Source of the DNA: Acidobacteriota bacterium
Lineage (GTDB): Bacteria > Acidobacteriota > Thermoanaerobaculia > UBA5066 > Gp7-AA6
Length of the DNA: 64,000 nucleotides
Direction of reading: 5' to 3'
Assembly (NCBI GenBank): GCA_027307335.1
Contig: DAHUXD010000049.1
Location: 62,001 to 126,000 of the forward strand
In this document: positions 33,919 through 42,642 of the stretch, one piece after another
Position numbering within the stretch: position 1 is the first letter of the stretch
Layout: each line of letters begins with the position of its first letter
Notes under the pieces: model-generated
What the model saw: the letters and a program-made list of their open reading frames with translations, nothing else
Database searches by the model: none
What the model was told of the DNA's origin: nothing
Position numbers and translations under genes: made by a program

Positions 33919-35220
33919 TCAGTAGGCGAAGTCGATGCCGACCAGATACTGGTTGGTTCGCGTATTGAGACCGTTCGCGCCCATGCCCATCGTCTGCCAG
34001 GTGCTGTATTCGGCGACGAGTGCGTATTCCGAACGATTGCTGAACTGGAACGTGTGCCGCCAGCCGAACGTGATCGCGTTCTGGTCGTTGAGATCCTGGG
34101 GGAGCGTCGGGTCGCCCTGCTGGGAGTTCTTGCAGAGGTCGTACCGGAAGAAGACGAGGTTCTTCAGAGTGATCGTCCAGCCGAGCTCAGCGAAACCGCC
34201 GTTGAAGGTTCCGTTCTGCGTGGCGTTCGGAATCAGCGCCTTGTCGTCCTCGCCGTGGGCGAAGACGACGATGAGGTGAAGGGGGGTCGCCGGGGGCCCG
34301 AACCAGACCTGGGCCTCGCCGCCGATCTTCTCCGACGGGTAGAGGTTCCCGCCGGTGCCGGGGATCGGAGTGCCGCCGCTCGTGAACGAAGTGGTGGGCC
34401 ACGTCGTGTACGAGCCGAAGACGCCGAGCTTGAGCGCCGACACGGCTCCCGAGCCGAAGGTCCATTCGTGCGTCGCGTGCCCGTAGAGGCCGGGCGTGCT
34501 CCAGAAGTTCTCGGTGCCAGGCGAATTCTGAACGTTGAAGACCGAGACCGCGACGCGATTCAGGCTTCCCCGGTCGTGGCCCATGTATTCCACGCCCCAC
34601 TGGTTCTCGCCCATGTCGTAGTTCGAAGCGGAGCCGTTGGCGTGGAAGCTGTAGATGAGGTACGGCGTACCAGTCAGGTTCCAGGGCCGATGGGCCGACA
34701 CCGGGAGATCGACCTCGTGGCGGCCGAGCTTGAGGTTCGCCCACGACGTGCCGAACAGGTTGTCGAAGCGGACCCACGCCGACTCCAGGAAGACGGCGCC
34801 GTCCGGCGCGAACCCGGTCGGAACGACGAGGAAGGAGACGTTCTGGAAGAGCACGCCACCCATGAGGAGGTCCATTCCGACCTGCCCCACGCCTCCCGAT
34901 CCGAGATTCTTCGTGCCCTGGTCGGTCGGCTGATTGGTCACCTGCGTATAGGTGTACTGCGGGGTGATCCGGACGGACACGGGCCAGTATCCGGGCGTCT
35001 CGAAGATCGTGTCGTCCTTGCCCATCAGGAGCTGATAGCCGTTGTCCCGGAACGCTCGCCCGAAGTCGTTCAGCTTCGGCCACGACTCGTGGCACGCCGT
35101 GCACCGCAGCCCGTATTTTCGCGCGAACGCCGGAAAGGCTCCGGCCCTCGGCGGCGCGAGCAACGCGATGGTGGTCAGAACACCGCAGGCGGTGGTGACG
35201 AGCTTGGCTGTCCGTGTCAT
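33919..35220 (-). CDS. Outer-membrane beta-barrel with N-terminal haem c motif
   Basis: A 433-residue exported protein. After a signal peptide (residues 1-28) comes one CxxCH site, C40-TAC-H44, in a segment CTACHESWPKLNDFGRAFRD. The rest looks like a transmembrane beta-barrel: alternating polar and hydrophobic strands such as PVSVRITPQYTYTQVTN, LKLGRHEVDLPVS, ALKLGVFGSYTTW and EYALVAEYSTWQT, ending YLVGIDFAY with the aromatic C-terminus of outer-membrane proteins. No second haem site is present. It lies 12 bases before the dihaem cytochrome gene and 39 after the cupredoxin-like gene. It may bring a haem to an outer-membrane pore. Direct electron export is unproven. Confidence 0.8.
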   Translation of the reverse strand: MTRTAKLVTTACGVLTTIALLAPPRAGAFPAFARKYGLRCTACHESWPKLNDFGRAFRDNGYQLLMGKDDTIFETPGYWPVSVRITPQYTYTQVTNQPTDQGTKNLGSGGVGQVGMDLLMGGVLFQNVSFLVVPTGFAPDGAVFLESAWVRFDNLFGTSWANLKLGRHEVDLPVSAHRPWNLTGTPYLIYSFHANGSASNYDMGENQWGVEYMGHDRGSLNRVAVSVFNVQNSPGTENFWSTPGLYGHATHEWTFGSGAVSALKLGVFGSYTTWPTTSFTSGGTPIPGTGGNLYPSEKIGGEAQVWFGPPATPLHLIVVFAHGEDDKALIPNATQNGTFNGGFAELGWTITLKNLVFFRYDLCKNSQQGDPTLPQDLNDQNAITFGWRHTFQFSNRSEYALVAEYSTWQTMGMGANGLNTRTNQYLVGIDFAY

Positions 35221-35259
35221 CGCGGAAACCTCCTCCTCGGTCGGGGAGCTCTCTCCTCG

Positions 35260-35985
35260 CTACTTCTTGGGCGTGAAGCTGAAATCCACGGTGACCGGCT
35301 TACCCGCCGCCACCGTCGCCGACGCGTCTTTCTGGCCCATCACCTCGTGCCACGCCACGACCGTGTAGGTGCCCGGCGGAACGTCCTTGATCTCGAAGTG
35401 CCCATCGGCGTCCGTCGTCGCGTAGTAGGGGTGATCGAACTCCCAGATCCAGGCGCGCATCCACTCGTGGGCATCACACTTGACGCGAATGAGCTCCGGC
35501 GTGGCAGGGAGCGGCTTGGTCACCGAGAAACCCTTGAACGGGAGGGCGATGTTGTAAATCGTGGCGTTCGTATCGTTGTTCTGCGGATGGGTGTTGTGCA
35601 GGATCGGATCGTCCGAGGCGATCTTGATCTGCTGCCCGGTGCTCGAACCCTGGACACGAGGATCGAACATGCAATGGGTGTTCAGGAGGGTGATCGTCGC
35701 GGTCGGATTCGCCTTTCCTTTTTCGATCCCCTTGAGAAAGACCTCGACGTTCTTGAGCCCCCCGTCCTTCCCCACGACGTAGAGCGGGTTGTCGATCGAG
35801 TTGCCGCAATAGTCCTGGTTCTTCGTCGTCTTGATGGGCGGCACCGTCGGTGCCTGCCCCACGAGCTTCACGACGCCCTGGACCGTGCCGCCGTTCGTCA
35901 CCGTGATCACCTCGTAGGCCGACCCGACTGCGGACAGCACGCTCAGCAGAGCGGCGGACAAAGCGGTGGACAGAACCTTGCGCAC
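35260..35985 (-). CDS. Exported cupredoxin/carboxypeptidase-regulatory-like protein, first gene of the oxidase operon
   Basis: The GTG at 35985 follows a near-perfect AAGGAGGTCGC ribosome binding site. The 241-residue product has a signal peptide (TALSAALLSVLSAVGSA). The first half contains GGTVQGVVKLVGQAPTVPPI with NQDYCGNS, and NTHCMFDPRVQGSSTGQQI. The second half has VKCDAHEWMRAWIWEF and a carboxypeptidase-regulatory fold (ATTDADGHFEIKDVPPGTYT). Cys and His in HCMFDPR, LHNTHP and KCDAHEWM are candidate metal ligands, as in related plastocyanin-like proteins. It leads the cbb3 operon and may carry copper or electrons in the periplasm. The distance to the divergent LysR gene is 267 bases. 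Confidence 0.75.
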   Translation of the reverse strand: MRKVLSTALSAALLSVLSAVGSAYEVITVTNGGTVQGVVKLVGQAPTVPPIKTTKNQDYCGNSIDNPLYVVGKDGGLKNVEVFLKGIEKGKANPTATITLLNTHCMFDPRVQGSSTGQQIKIASDDPILHNTHPQNNDTNATIYNIALPFKGFSVTKPLPATPELIRVKCDAHEWMRAWIWEFDHPYYATTDADGHFEIKDVPPGTYTVVAWHEVMGQKDASATVAAGKPVTVDFSFTPKK

Positions 35986-36204
35986 GCGACCTCCTTGTGA
36001 ATGGGGATTTGGAACAGAGATATCGACATCGACGGGAAGCGCCGGGGGGATCAAAGTGTGGAGATCGTAGAAATGCGGCGCTCCCGCCGTCTAATACCGG
36101 TTTCGTTTCTCCGTGAGAGGCAATCGCTCTCAACAGAGAGGGATAAACACGAGATAAACGACAAAGGGCCGTCGGCTATCACGGAAAACCCCGAAGCCAG
36201 TGTC

Positions 36205-36221
36205 CTTAAGATACGCTTAAG
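36205..36221 (+). promoter_or_regulatory. CTTAAG-N5-CTTAAG dyad/direct repeat (motif E)
   Basis: CTTAAG at 36205 and 36216 form both an inverted repeat and an 11-base direct repeat. T36207 and A36219 give the T-N11-A pattern of LysR-type sites. It lies 31 bases before the LysR start codon in the region divergent from the cbb3 operon, so autoregulation by the LysR protein is one reading and an OmpR-type regulator another. Confidence 0.5.
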
Positions 36222-36252
36222 AAAGCGGGCCTTCGCGGGGGGAGGAAGACAC

Positions 36253-37170
36253 GTGGAATTGAGACACCTGAGATACTTTGTCGCGGTTGCGGGCGAGCTT
36301 CACTTCGGTCGCGCCGCCGCAAAGCTTCATATCTCGCAGCCTCCGCTTTCTCAACAGATCCAGGACCTCGAGCGTGAGCTCGGCGTCGAGCTCCTTCACC
36401 GCACGCGGCATTTCGTCGCGCTGACGGAGGCCGGCCGCGCCTTTCTCGAGGAGGCCCGTCGGATCCTCGAGGACACCGATCACGCGGTCGCAATGGCCCG
36501 CAAAGCCGGGCGCGGCGAACTCGGGCACCTGTCGATCGGTTTCGGCCACGCCTCGGCCGCCGGTGTGCTGGGGCGGATCCTGAGGGCCTTCCGCGTGCAG
36601 CACCCGAAGGTGACGATCGATCTCCAGACTCTGCACTCCGTGGAGCAGGTCGAGGCGCTCGTCAGCCGGCGAATCGACGTCGCCTTCCCGATTCTGCCCG
36701 CGTCCCATCGCGACCTGGCCGCGGAGGCCATCGCGACGGAGCCCCTGGTCGCCGCTCTCCCGGCCGATCACCCTCGGGCGTCGAGGCGGCGCGTCGCGCT
36801 CGCCGAGCTGCGCTCGGAACCGTTCATCCGCTTGTCACCGGCCGCGGCCCCGACCTTCCACGACCTGGTTCAGAAGGCGTGCGCCGATATGGGTTTCGCT
36901 CCGAAAGTGGCTCACGAGGCCGGGCACATCCTCACCGTCCTCGGGCTGGTGGGCTCCGGGCTCGGGGTCGCCATCGTGCCGGGATGGCTTCGCACCGGGC
37001 CCTGCGACGGAGTCGTGTTTCGCTCTCTCTCGGGCGCGCCGACGATCAAGATCGGCGTGGCCTATCGCCGCCACGAACCCTCGCCGCTGCTGCCGGCCTT
37101 CCTCGACGTCGTCCGGTCCGTCGCTCGGCCACGCTCGGTCCGTCCGCTCCGCGCTTCCGCCGGAGCCTGA
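36253..37170 (+). CDS. LysR-family transcriptional regulator
   Basis: A 305-residue regulator. Residues 1-60 are the winged helix-turn-helix (ELRHLRYFVAVAGELHFGRA, KLHISQPPLSQQIQDLEREL). The rest is the substrate-binding-like effector domain (LSIGFGHASAAGVLGRILRA, GSGLGVAIVPGWL). The GTG at 36253 has GGGGGGAGGAAG upstream and places the helix-turn-helix at the expected position; the frame is open upstream but without a start signal. It is divergent from the nine-gene cbb3 operon, with the CTTAAG dyad between, and is therefore a candidate regulator of the oxidase. The effector is unknown. Confidence 0.9.
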   Translation: MELRHLRYFVAVAGELHFGRAAAKLHISQPPLSQQIQDLERELGVELLHRTRHFVALTEAGRAFLEEARRILEDTDHAVAMARKAGRGELGHLSIGFGHASAAGVLGRILRAFRVQHPKVTIDLQTLHSVEQVEALVSRRIDVAFPILPASHRDLAAEAIATEPLVAALPADHPRASRRRVALAELRSEPFIRLSPAAAPTFHDLVQKACADMGFAPKVAHEAGHILTVLGLVGSGLGVAIVPGWLRTGPCDGVVFRSLSGAPTIKIGVAYRRHEPSPLLPAFLDVVRSVARPRSVRPLRASAGA

Positions 37171-37195
37171 GCATCGCTCGCAAAGGAGCTTTGAG

Positions 37196-37423
37196 ATGAA
37201 GACCTCTCCGCTCGCCCGCGCGCTTCTCGTCGCCTTCGTCGTGCTTTTCGCCTTCGCCGCCGCCTATCTGCTGCTCGATTCCCTCGGCGCCTGGGAGCGG
37301 CTGCCGGGAGGGGTCACTCACGGACTGGCGGTCGTGTCCGGGCTCATTCTTCTCGGTACGCTCGTCGGACATCTCGCGCTCGCGAGCGGCCGACTCCCGG
37401 ACGAGACCGTCGGCCGACGCTGA
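37196..37423 (+). CDS. Small two-helix membrane protein, 75 aa
   Basis: A strong AAAGGAGCTTTGAG ribosome binding site precedes the ATG. The product has two membrane segments (ALLVAFVVLFAFAAAYLLLD and GLAVVSGLILLGTLVGHLAL) and short charged ends. I do not recognise a family. It begins 25 bases after the LysR stop and ends 12 bases before the convergent copper ATPase stop. Confidence 0.7.
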   Translation: MKTSPLARALLVAFVVLFAFAAAYLLLDSLGAWERLPGGVTHGLAVVSGLILLGTLVGHLALASGRLPDETVGRR

Positions 37424-37435
37424 CGGCCCTCGGGC

Positions 37436-39502
37436 TCATGGCCGCTGCAGTCGCAGCGAGTTGCCGACGACGAAGAGGCTCGAGACGACCATGGCCCCGG
37501 CGGCAACGACGGGCCGAAGCAGTCCGAGCGCCGCGGCCAGCACCCCCAGGGAGTTGTAGCCGAACGCCCAGAAGAGATTCTGCCGCACGACGCGCATCGT
37601 CCTTCGCGCGAGCACGACGAGTCTCGGAATCTCACGAAGGTCCTCCCGCAGAATCACCGCGTCGGCGCTCTGCTTCGCCAGACCCGATGACGGTCCGAAA
37701 GCGATTCCGGCCGCCGAGGCCGCGAGGGCCGGCGCGTCGTTGACGCCGTCGCCGATCATCATGGCGGCGTCGCCGCTGTGAGTCTTCAGCGCTTCGAGTT
37801 TCTCCCGCGGGTCCAGTTCTCCGAAGGCTTCGTCGATCGCCGCCTCGTCGGCCGCGCGTTCGACGGCCGCGCCCCGGTCGCCCGACAGGAGGACCGTCGC
37901 GACGCCCAGGGCCTGGAGTTGCTCCACGGCCGCCCTCGCCTCGGGCCGCACCGGATCCCCGATCTGGAAGAGGGCAACGACTCGGCCGTCGACCGCCATG
38001 ACGATCCCCTTCTCCGGCGCCAGCTCCGTGTCGCGCTCGACCCCCGAGACTCCCTCCCGGGACAGCAGGGAACGATTTCCGAGCAGGACCCGGCGGCGCT
38101 CGACGGTGCCCGAGGCGCCTCCGCCGGCGACCGCGCGAACGTCTCGAGCCTCGGCGCGCGGGACTCCGCGGCTCGCCGCGAACGCCGCGATGGCCCGAGC
38201 GAAGGGGTGATCGACCTCGGCTTCGACGGCCGCGGCGTACCGGAGGACGTCCTCCTCCGCGATCGTCGCATCGGGATCGACCCGGAGGGAACGGACGACG
38301 GGCCTTCCCGTCGTGATCGTGCCGGTCTTGTCGAAGGCGGCCCGTCGAGCGCCGGCGACGGCCTCGAGCACGGCTCCGCTGCGGAGGAGCGTTCCCCGGC
38401 GCGCCGCCATCGAGATCGCCATCGTCGTCGCCATGGGCGTCGCGATGCCGAGCGCGCAGGGACAGGCCACGACGAGAACCGCGAGAGCGGCGAGGCCCCC
38501 TCGAGCCCAGTCCCCCGCGCCGATGCCCCACGCGAGAGCGCTCACCATTGCGATCGCCGCGACGGCGGGAACGAATCGCGCCACGAAGCGGTCGGCCGTG
38601 ATCTCGATCGGCGCGCGGCGGTTCCGGGCCTCCCTCGTCCAGCGCTCCACGCGGCACGCCAGAGTCTCCGACTCGCCGGCGGCCTCGACCAGCAGCGCGC
38701 CATCGATCGCGACCGACCCCGCGAACACGGCGTCCCCCGGCACGACGAGCCGGGGCGACGCCTCTCCCGTGAGCGCCGGTTCGGAGACGTCCGAATTGCC
38801 CTCGAGGACGCGGCCGTCGACCGGAATCTCCTCTCCCACGCGGACGGCGACGCGGTCGCCTCGGCGCACGCGCTGAGGCTCGACGCTTCGCTCGCGCCCC
38901 GCATCGAGCACCCGCGCCGGCGCCCGCGCGGCCTGGATCGTGGGAGCGAGCACCGCCGTCGCCTTCTCCCGGGCGCGCGCGTCGAGGTACTGCCCCAGCA
39001 CGACGAAGACGAGCACCATGGTCCCGGAGTCGTAGTAGAGGTGGCGGCCGCCTCGGATGGTCTCGACCGCCGAAGCGCCGATGGCGGCGAGGGCGCCGAG
39101 CGCGATCAGGGTCTCGAGAACGATCTGGCCGTTGCGCGCCGATCGATACGCCGCCCGGAGCATGGGCACCCCGAGCAGCAGGTACACGGCGGCCGCCATG
39201 GCGAGCATCAGCCAGGACGACGTGCGGAGCGCGTCGCTGCCGAGCGCGTCGAGGGACCCGAAGTAGAGGAGGCTCTGGAACATCATGATGTTCCCCGAGA
39301 GCACCGCGGCCAGGCCGAGCTTCGCCAGGAACCAGCCGGCGCGTCCCGACTCGCCCGCGGCGCCGACGAGCCGGAACACGGTGAGGCAGCCATAGCAGCA
39401 GAAGCCGAGCGTCCGGCCCTCCATCGTTTCCTGGAACGCCCGCGCGGGAAGAGGCAGACGGCAATGGGCGCACTCCTCCCTCGCCTGTGGCTCTTCCGGC
39501 AT
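37436..39502 (-). CDS. ccoI: Copper-type P1B ATPase (FixI/CcoI/CopA2-like)
   Basis: A 688-residue heavy-metal ATPase. The N-terminus carries the Cys-rich metal-binding domain seen in FixI-like pumps: Cys11 and Cys14 (CAHC), then Cys35, Cys36 and Cys39 in FCCYGC. No classical GMxCxxC HMA domain is visible. The membrane metal site is C347-P-C349; the phosphorylated residue is Asp391 (DKTGTIT); HP and GDGVNDAPAL follow. Pumps of this class export copper for insertion into cbb3 oxidase. The gene lies next to the oxidase locus, separated by the LysR gene and a small membrane protein. The ATG at 39502 is preferred because the Cys-rich domain then starts at residue 11. Confidence 0.88.
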   Translation of the reverse strand: MPEEPQAREECAHCRLPLPARAFQETMEGRTLGFCCYGCLTVFRLVGAAGESGRAGWFLAKLGLAAVLSGNIMMFQSLLYFGSLDALGSDALRTSSWLMLAMAAAVYLLLGVPMLRAAYRSARNGQIVLETLIALGALAAIGASAVETIRGGRHLYYDSGTMVLVFVVLGQYLDARAREKATAVLAPTIQAARAPARVLDAGRERSVEPQRVRRGDRVAVRVGEEIPVDGRVLEGNSDVSEPALTGEASPRLVVPGDAVFAGSVAIDGALLVEAAGESETLACRVERWTREARNRRAPIEITADRFVARFVPAVAAIAMVSALAWGIGAGDWARGGLAALAVLVVACPCALGIATPMATTMAISMAARRGTLLRSGAVLEAVAGARRAAFDKTGTITTGRPVVRSLRVDPDATIAEEDVLRYAAAVEAEVDHPFARAIAAFAASRGVPRAEARDVRAVAGGGASGTVERRRVLLGNRSLLSREGVSGVERDTELAPEKGIVMAVDGRVVALFQIGDPVRPEARAAVEQLQALGVATVLLSGDRGAAVERAADEAAIDEAFGELDPREKLEALKTHSGDAAMMIGDGVNDAPALAASAAGIAFGPSSGLAKQSADAVILREDLREIPRLVVLARRTMRVVRQNLFWAFGYNSLGVLAAALGLLRPVVAAGAMVVSSLFVVGNSLRLQRP

Positions 39503-39561
39503 CGTCGCGGCTCCGCCCGGCGGAGCTTCGCCGCGGGCGAGGGCCCCGCGCGCGGCCGCCC

Positions 39562-40218
39562 TCAGGGTCCCCCGCACCGGTAGGACTCCCCGACGACTTC
39601 CCCGTCCCGGTTGCTCGCCACGACGTAGGCCACGTCGCCGCCCGTCCGCGCGACCGCCTCCTGAAAGAGAGAGACGGCTTGGTATTCCGTGAAGCTCGCG
39701 AGAAAGCGGCAGCCTCGGACCGCTTCGGAATTGTTCGTCACGCGCGGGGCGGCGGCGCTCGCCGGGGCCGGTGCGCCGGTGGACCCGCTCGAGCCCGGCC
39801 GAACGGGGGACGGCGCGGGCGTGGCCGCCTCCATGCTCGCGGAAGCGGGGCCAGAAGCGGGCGTCGGGGCTCCCGCGGCTTTCGCCGGTTCCGGGGACTT
39901 CGCCGCCTCGGCAGGTTTCGGCTCATCGGGAATCGCCTTGCAGGAATAGAGCTGGTTTCCTCCGGGAGTCTCGAGGATCACCCACTCGATTCCCGCCTTC
40001 GGGATGACGAGAGACTCCGTCTGGGCCTCCGCGCTGCCGTACCTCTCTTCGGGCCTGAGATTCATGATGAACGCGCATCCCTGCACCGTCTCCGCACTGG
40101 ACGTTCTGACGATGCTTCTCGCCAGCTCCTGCTGCTCCTCGCGCTTCTGCTTCGCGGTCACGCAGCCCCCGAAGGCCACCGGGAAAAGGATCAGGGCGAC
40201 CGTCGCTCGTCGTCTCAT
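39562..40218 (-). CDS. Lipoprotein with duplicated DUF4156-like Cys segments
   Basis: A 218-residue lipoprotein: signal VALILFPVAFGGC with lipobox Cys. The mature protein has two similar Cys-containing segments, VQGCAFIMNL with a later LYSCKA, and VRGCRFLASFTEYQAVSLF with a later SYRCGGP. They are joined by an Ala/Pro-rich linker of about 70 residues. The arrangement suggests two small disulfide-bonded domains like those of DUF4156/RcsF-type lipoproteins, though I cannot confirm the family. The ATG at 40218 gives the signal peptide the right position. It lies 59 bases upstream of the copper ATPase on the same strand. Confidence 0.72.
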   Translation of the reverse strand: MRRRATVALILFPVAFGGCVTAKQKREEQQELARSIVRTSSAETVQGCAFIMNLRPEERYGSAEAQTESLVIPKAGIEWVILETPGGNQLYSCKAIPDEPKPAEAAKSPEPAKAAGAPTPASGPASASMEAATPAPSPVRPGSSGSTGAPAPASAAAPRVTNNSEAVRGCRFLASFTEYQAVSLFQEAVARTGGDVAYVVASNRDGEVVGESYRCGGP

Positions 40219-40337
40219 CAATTGGCTGCCTCTGCTTGTCGGCCGGGTCGTGCAACTCCCCGTCACGAGCGCCTCCAAGTGCGAAGAGCTTATGCCGGAT
40301 GAAGGACCGGGGCTGGAATAGACTGCAAGAGGCTTCC

Positions 40338-42026
40338 ATGAACGCGACCGAGTCCTTCGTTCGGGCCCGCGATTTCCTGATCGCCCATCGCGAGGACTAC
40401 GACGGGGCGCGCGCCGGCTTCCGCTGGCCGGAGCTCTCCGAGTTCAACTGGGCGTACGACTGGTTCGACGAGTTCGCGCGCGGCAACGGACGCGAGGCCC
40501 TGCGCGTCGTCGGCGAGGACGGGACGGCGGCGCGGCGGACGTTCGCCGAGCTCTCCGAGACCTCGGACCGCGTCGCCGCTTTCCTCCATCGCCAGGGCCT
40601 CCGGCGCGGCGACCGCGTCCTCGTCATGCTGCCGAACGTCGCGCCGCTCTGGGAGATCGCCCTCGGCGCGATGAAGCTCGGCGCGGTCGTCAGCCCCGCC
40701 TCGACCCTCCTGACGGCCGCCGATCTCTCCGACCGCATCGAGCGCGGCCGCATGCGGGCCGTCGTCACGGACGAGGCCGGCCGGGAGAAGTTCGCATCGG
40801 TCTCCGGCGACTACCGCCGGATCCTCGTGGGCGGACGCGCGGGGGGCTGGGCGGCGGCCGAGGACGCGCCGTCGGAGCGCGCCGGCTTCCGCGCCGAGGG
40901 AAGGACGCTCGCGGACGATCCCCTCCTCCTCTACTTCACGTCGGGCACGACGGCGCGGCCCAAGCTCGTCCTGCACACGCACCGGAGCTACCCGGTCGGC
41001 CACCTCTCGACGATGTACTGGATCGGCCTGCGCGAGGACGACCTCCACTGCAACATCAGCTCGCCCGGCTGGGCCAAGCACGCGTGGAGCTCGTTCTTCG
41101 CCCCGTGGAACGCGGGCGCCTCCATCTTCGTTCCGGGCGCGGCGCGGTTCGAAGCGGCCGGCACGCTCGCGCTCCTCTCCGCTCATCGGGTCACGACGCT
41201 GTGCGCGCCGCCGACCGTGTGGCGCATGCTCGTCCTCGAGAACCTGAAGGCGCACCCGATGGCGCTGCGCGAGGTCGTCGGCGCCGGCGAGCCCTTGAAT
41301 CCCGAGGTCATCGCGAAGGTGCGGGAGGCGTGGGGTCTCACGATCCGCGACGGCTACGGCCAGACCGAGACCACGTGCCAGATCGGCAACAGTCCGGGGC
41401 AGGAGGTCCGGCCGGGCTCGATGGGGCGCCCGCTGCCGGGCTACGACATCGCGCTGCTCGACGAGGACGGCCGCCCCGCGAAGGAGGGCGAGATCGCGAT
41501 CCGCCTGAAGCCCCGCCCCGCGCCGATGATGGCGGGCTACGACGGCGATCCCGAGCGCAATGCGGTTGTGCTCGGCGGCGACGACTACCGCACGTCCGAC
41601 ACCGCGTACCGCGACGACGCCGGCTACCTGTGGTACGTCGGCCGCTCCGACGACGTCTTCAAGAGCGCGGACTACCGGATCAGCCCGTTCGAACTCGAGA
41701 GCGCGCTGCTCGAGCACGAAGCGGTGGCCGAGGCCGCCTGCGTGCCGAGCCCCGATCCGCTGCGCCTCTGCGTGCCGAAGGCCTTCGTGGTGTTGAAGCC
41801 CGGACGCGAGGCATCGCGCGAGACGGCGGCGTCGATCCTCGCCTTCGCGCGGCGGCGGCTCGCGCCGTTCCAGCGGATCCGGCGGCTCGAATTCGGCCCG
41901 CTGCCGAAGACGATCTCGGGCAAGATCCGGCGGGTCGAGCTCCGTGCGATCGAGGTCGAGCGCCGCGCCCACGACGAGCGCGGCGTCCAGGAGTTCTGGG
42001 AGGACGAGTTCCCGGAGATCGGGTGA
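40338..42026 (+). CDS. Acyl-CoA synthetase (AMP-forming, medium-chain ACSM-like)
   Basis: A 562-residue adenylate-forming enzyme. ATP motif YFTSGTTARPK lies near residues 198-209, the core motif DGYGQTETTCQIG near 338-350, the hinge YRTSD(T) and YVGRSDDVFKS near 434-443, and the catalytic Lys in TISGKIRR near 529. NISSPGWAKHAWSSFFAPW is typical of the acetyl/medium-chain acyl group. It activates a carboxylic acid to an acyl-CoA with ATP; the chain length cannot be read. The ATG at 40338 has AGAGG upstream. The H1-like gene follows 17 bases after its stop and may be co-transcribed. Confidence 0.9.
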   Translation: MNATESFVRARDFLIAHREDYDGARAGFRWPELSEFNWAYDWFDEFARGNGREALRVVGEDGTAARRTFAELSETSDRVAAFLHRQGLRRGDRVLVMLPNVAPLWEIALGAMKLGAVVSPASTLLTAADLSDRIERGRMRAVVTDEAGREKFASVSGDYRRILVGGRAGGWAAAEDAPSERAGFRAEGRTLADDPLLLYFTSGTTARPKLVLHTHRSYPVGHLSTMYWIGLREDDLHCNISSPGWAKHAWSSFFAPWNAGASIFVPGAARFEAAGTLALLSAHRVTTLCAPPTVWRMLVLENLKAHPMALREVVGAGEPLNPEVIAKVREAWGLTIRDGYGQTETTCQIGNSPGQEVRPGSMGRPLPGYDIALLDEDGRPAKEGEIAIRLKPRPAPMMAGYDGDPERNAVVLGGDDYRTSDTAYRDDAGYLWYVGRSDDVFKSADYRISPFELESALLEHEAVAEAACVPSPDPLRLCVPKAFVVLKPGREASRETAASILAFARRRLAPFQRIRRLEFGPLPKTISGKIRRVELRAIEVERRAHDERGVQEFWEDEFPEIG

Positions 42027-42043
42027 AGGCGGGAGGACGAACG

Positions 42044-42553
42044 ATGAAGAGACGAAAGACCGCGACGAAGAAGAGCAAGGCCCGGAAGCCGGCGCGTCGG
42101 AAGGGGGCCGCGCCCGCGGCGAAGCGGCGCGCGCGCCAGACCGCCGCGAAGAGGCGTCCCGCGGCGAAGGCCCGGGGGCGGAAACCCGCGGCGAAGAAAC
42201 GACGCGCGCGCACGCCGAAGAGAACGGTGCGCCGCACGCGCTCGCCGAAGACGACGGCACGCCGCGCCGCAACGGCCGGCGCGCCCGCCGAGCGGCCCCG
42301 AGCGCGGCTCGCGCAGGACTGGCGGAGGGGCCTCGGCGGCGAGGCCGCCGGCCAGTCGGGCGACCTCGAAGCGATCCCGCGACGCGAGGACGTCGATTCC
42401 GAGAGCGTCGAGGAGCTGCTCGAGGAGGGGCAATCCTGGGAGGCGGGCATCGTCAGCGGCGTCGAGAAGGCGGACGACGAAACCGGCGAAGTCAGGACTC
42501 GCGAGGTGCCCGAGGACGACGTGCCCGAGGAGTACCGGGACGACGAGGGTTGA
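42044..42553 (+). CDS. Histone-H1-like basic protein with acidic C-terminal domain
   Basis: A GGGAGGACGAACG ribosome binding site precedes the ATG. Residues 1-85 are almost only Lys, Arg, Ala, Pro and Thr (KKSKARKPARRKGAAPAAKR), like bacterial histone-H1-type proteins that coat DNA. Residues about 90-169 are different: GQSGDLEAIPRREDVDSESV, then EELLEEGQSWEAGIVSGVEK, and an acidic end VPEDDVPEEYRDDEG. This tail resembles a small conserved domain found alone in other bacteria (possibly DUF6335), which I cannot confirm. The protein could bind DNA by its head and present the acidic tail to partners. Confidence 0.72.
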   Translation: MKRRKTATKKSKARKPARRKGAAPAAKRRARQTAAKRRPAAKARGRKPAAKKRRARTPKRTVRRTRSPKTTARRAATAGAPAERPRARLAQDWRRGLGGEAAGQSGDLEAIPRREDVDSESVEELLEEGQSWEAGIVSGVEKADDETGEVRTREVPEDDVPEEYRDDEG

Positions 42554-42578
42554 GGCGATCGCGTCCGATCGCTCGACG

Positions 42579-42598
42579 TGATTTAAGGCCTGTTTAGG
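42579..42598 (+). promoter_or_regulatory. 11-bp-phased direct repeat (TTTA motif B)
   Basis: TGATTTAAGGCCTGTTTAGG has TTTA at 42582 and 42593, 11 bases apart. The form TGATTTA-N4-TGTTTA is close to a PhoP box. It ends 44 bases before the start codon of the beta-helix surface protein. Confidence 0.4.
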
Positions 42599-42642
42599 CC
42601 GCCGCCCCCCGATTCTTCGCGGATCCAAGAGGGGGATCTTCG

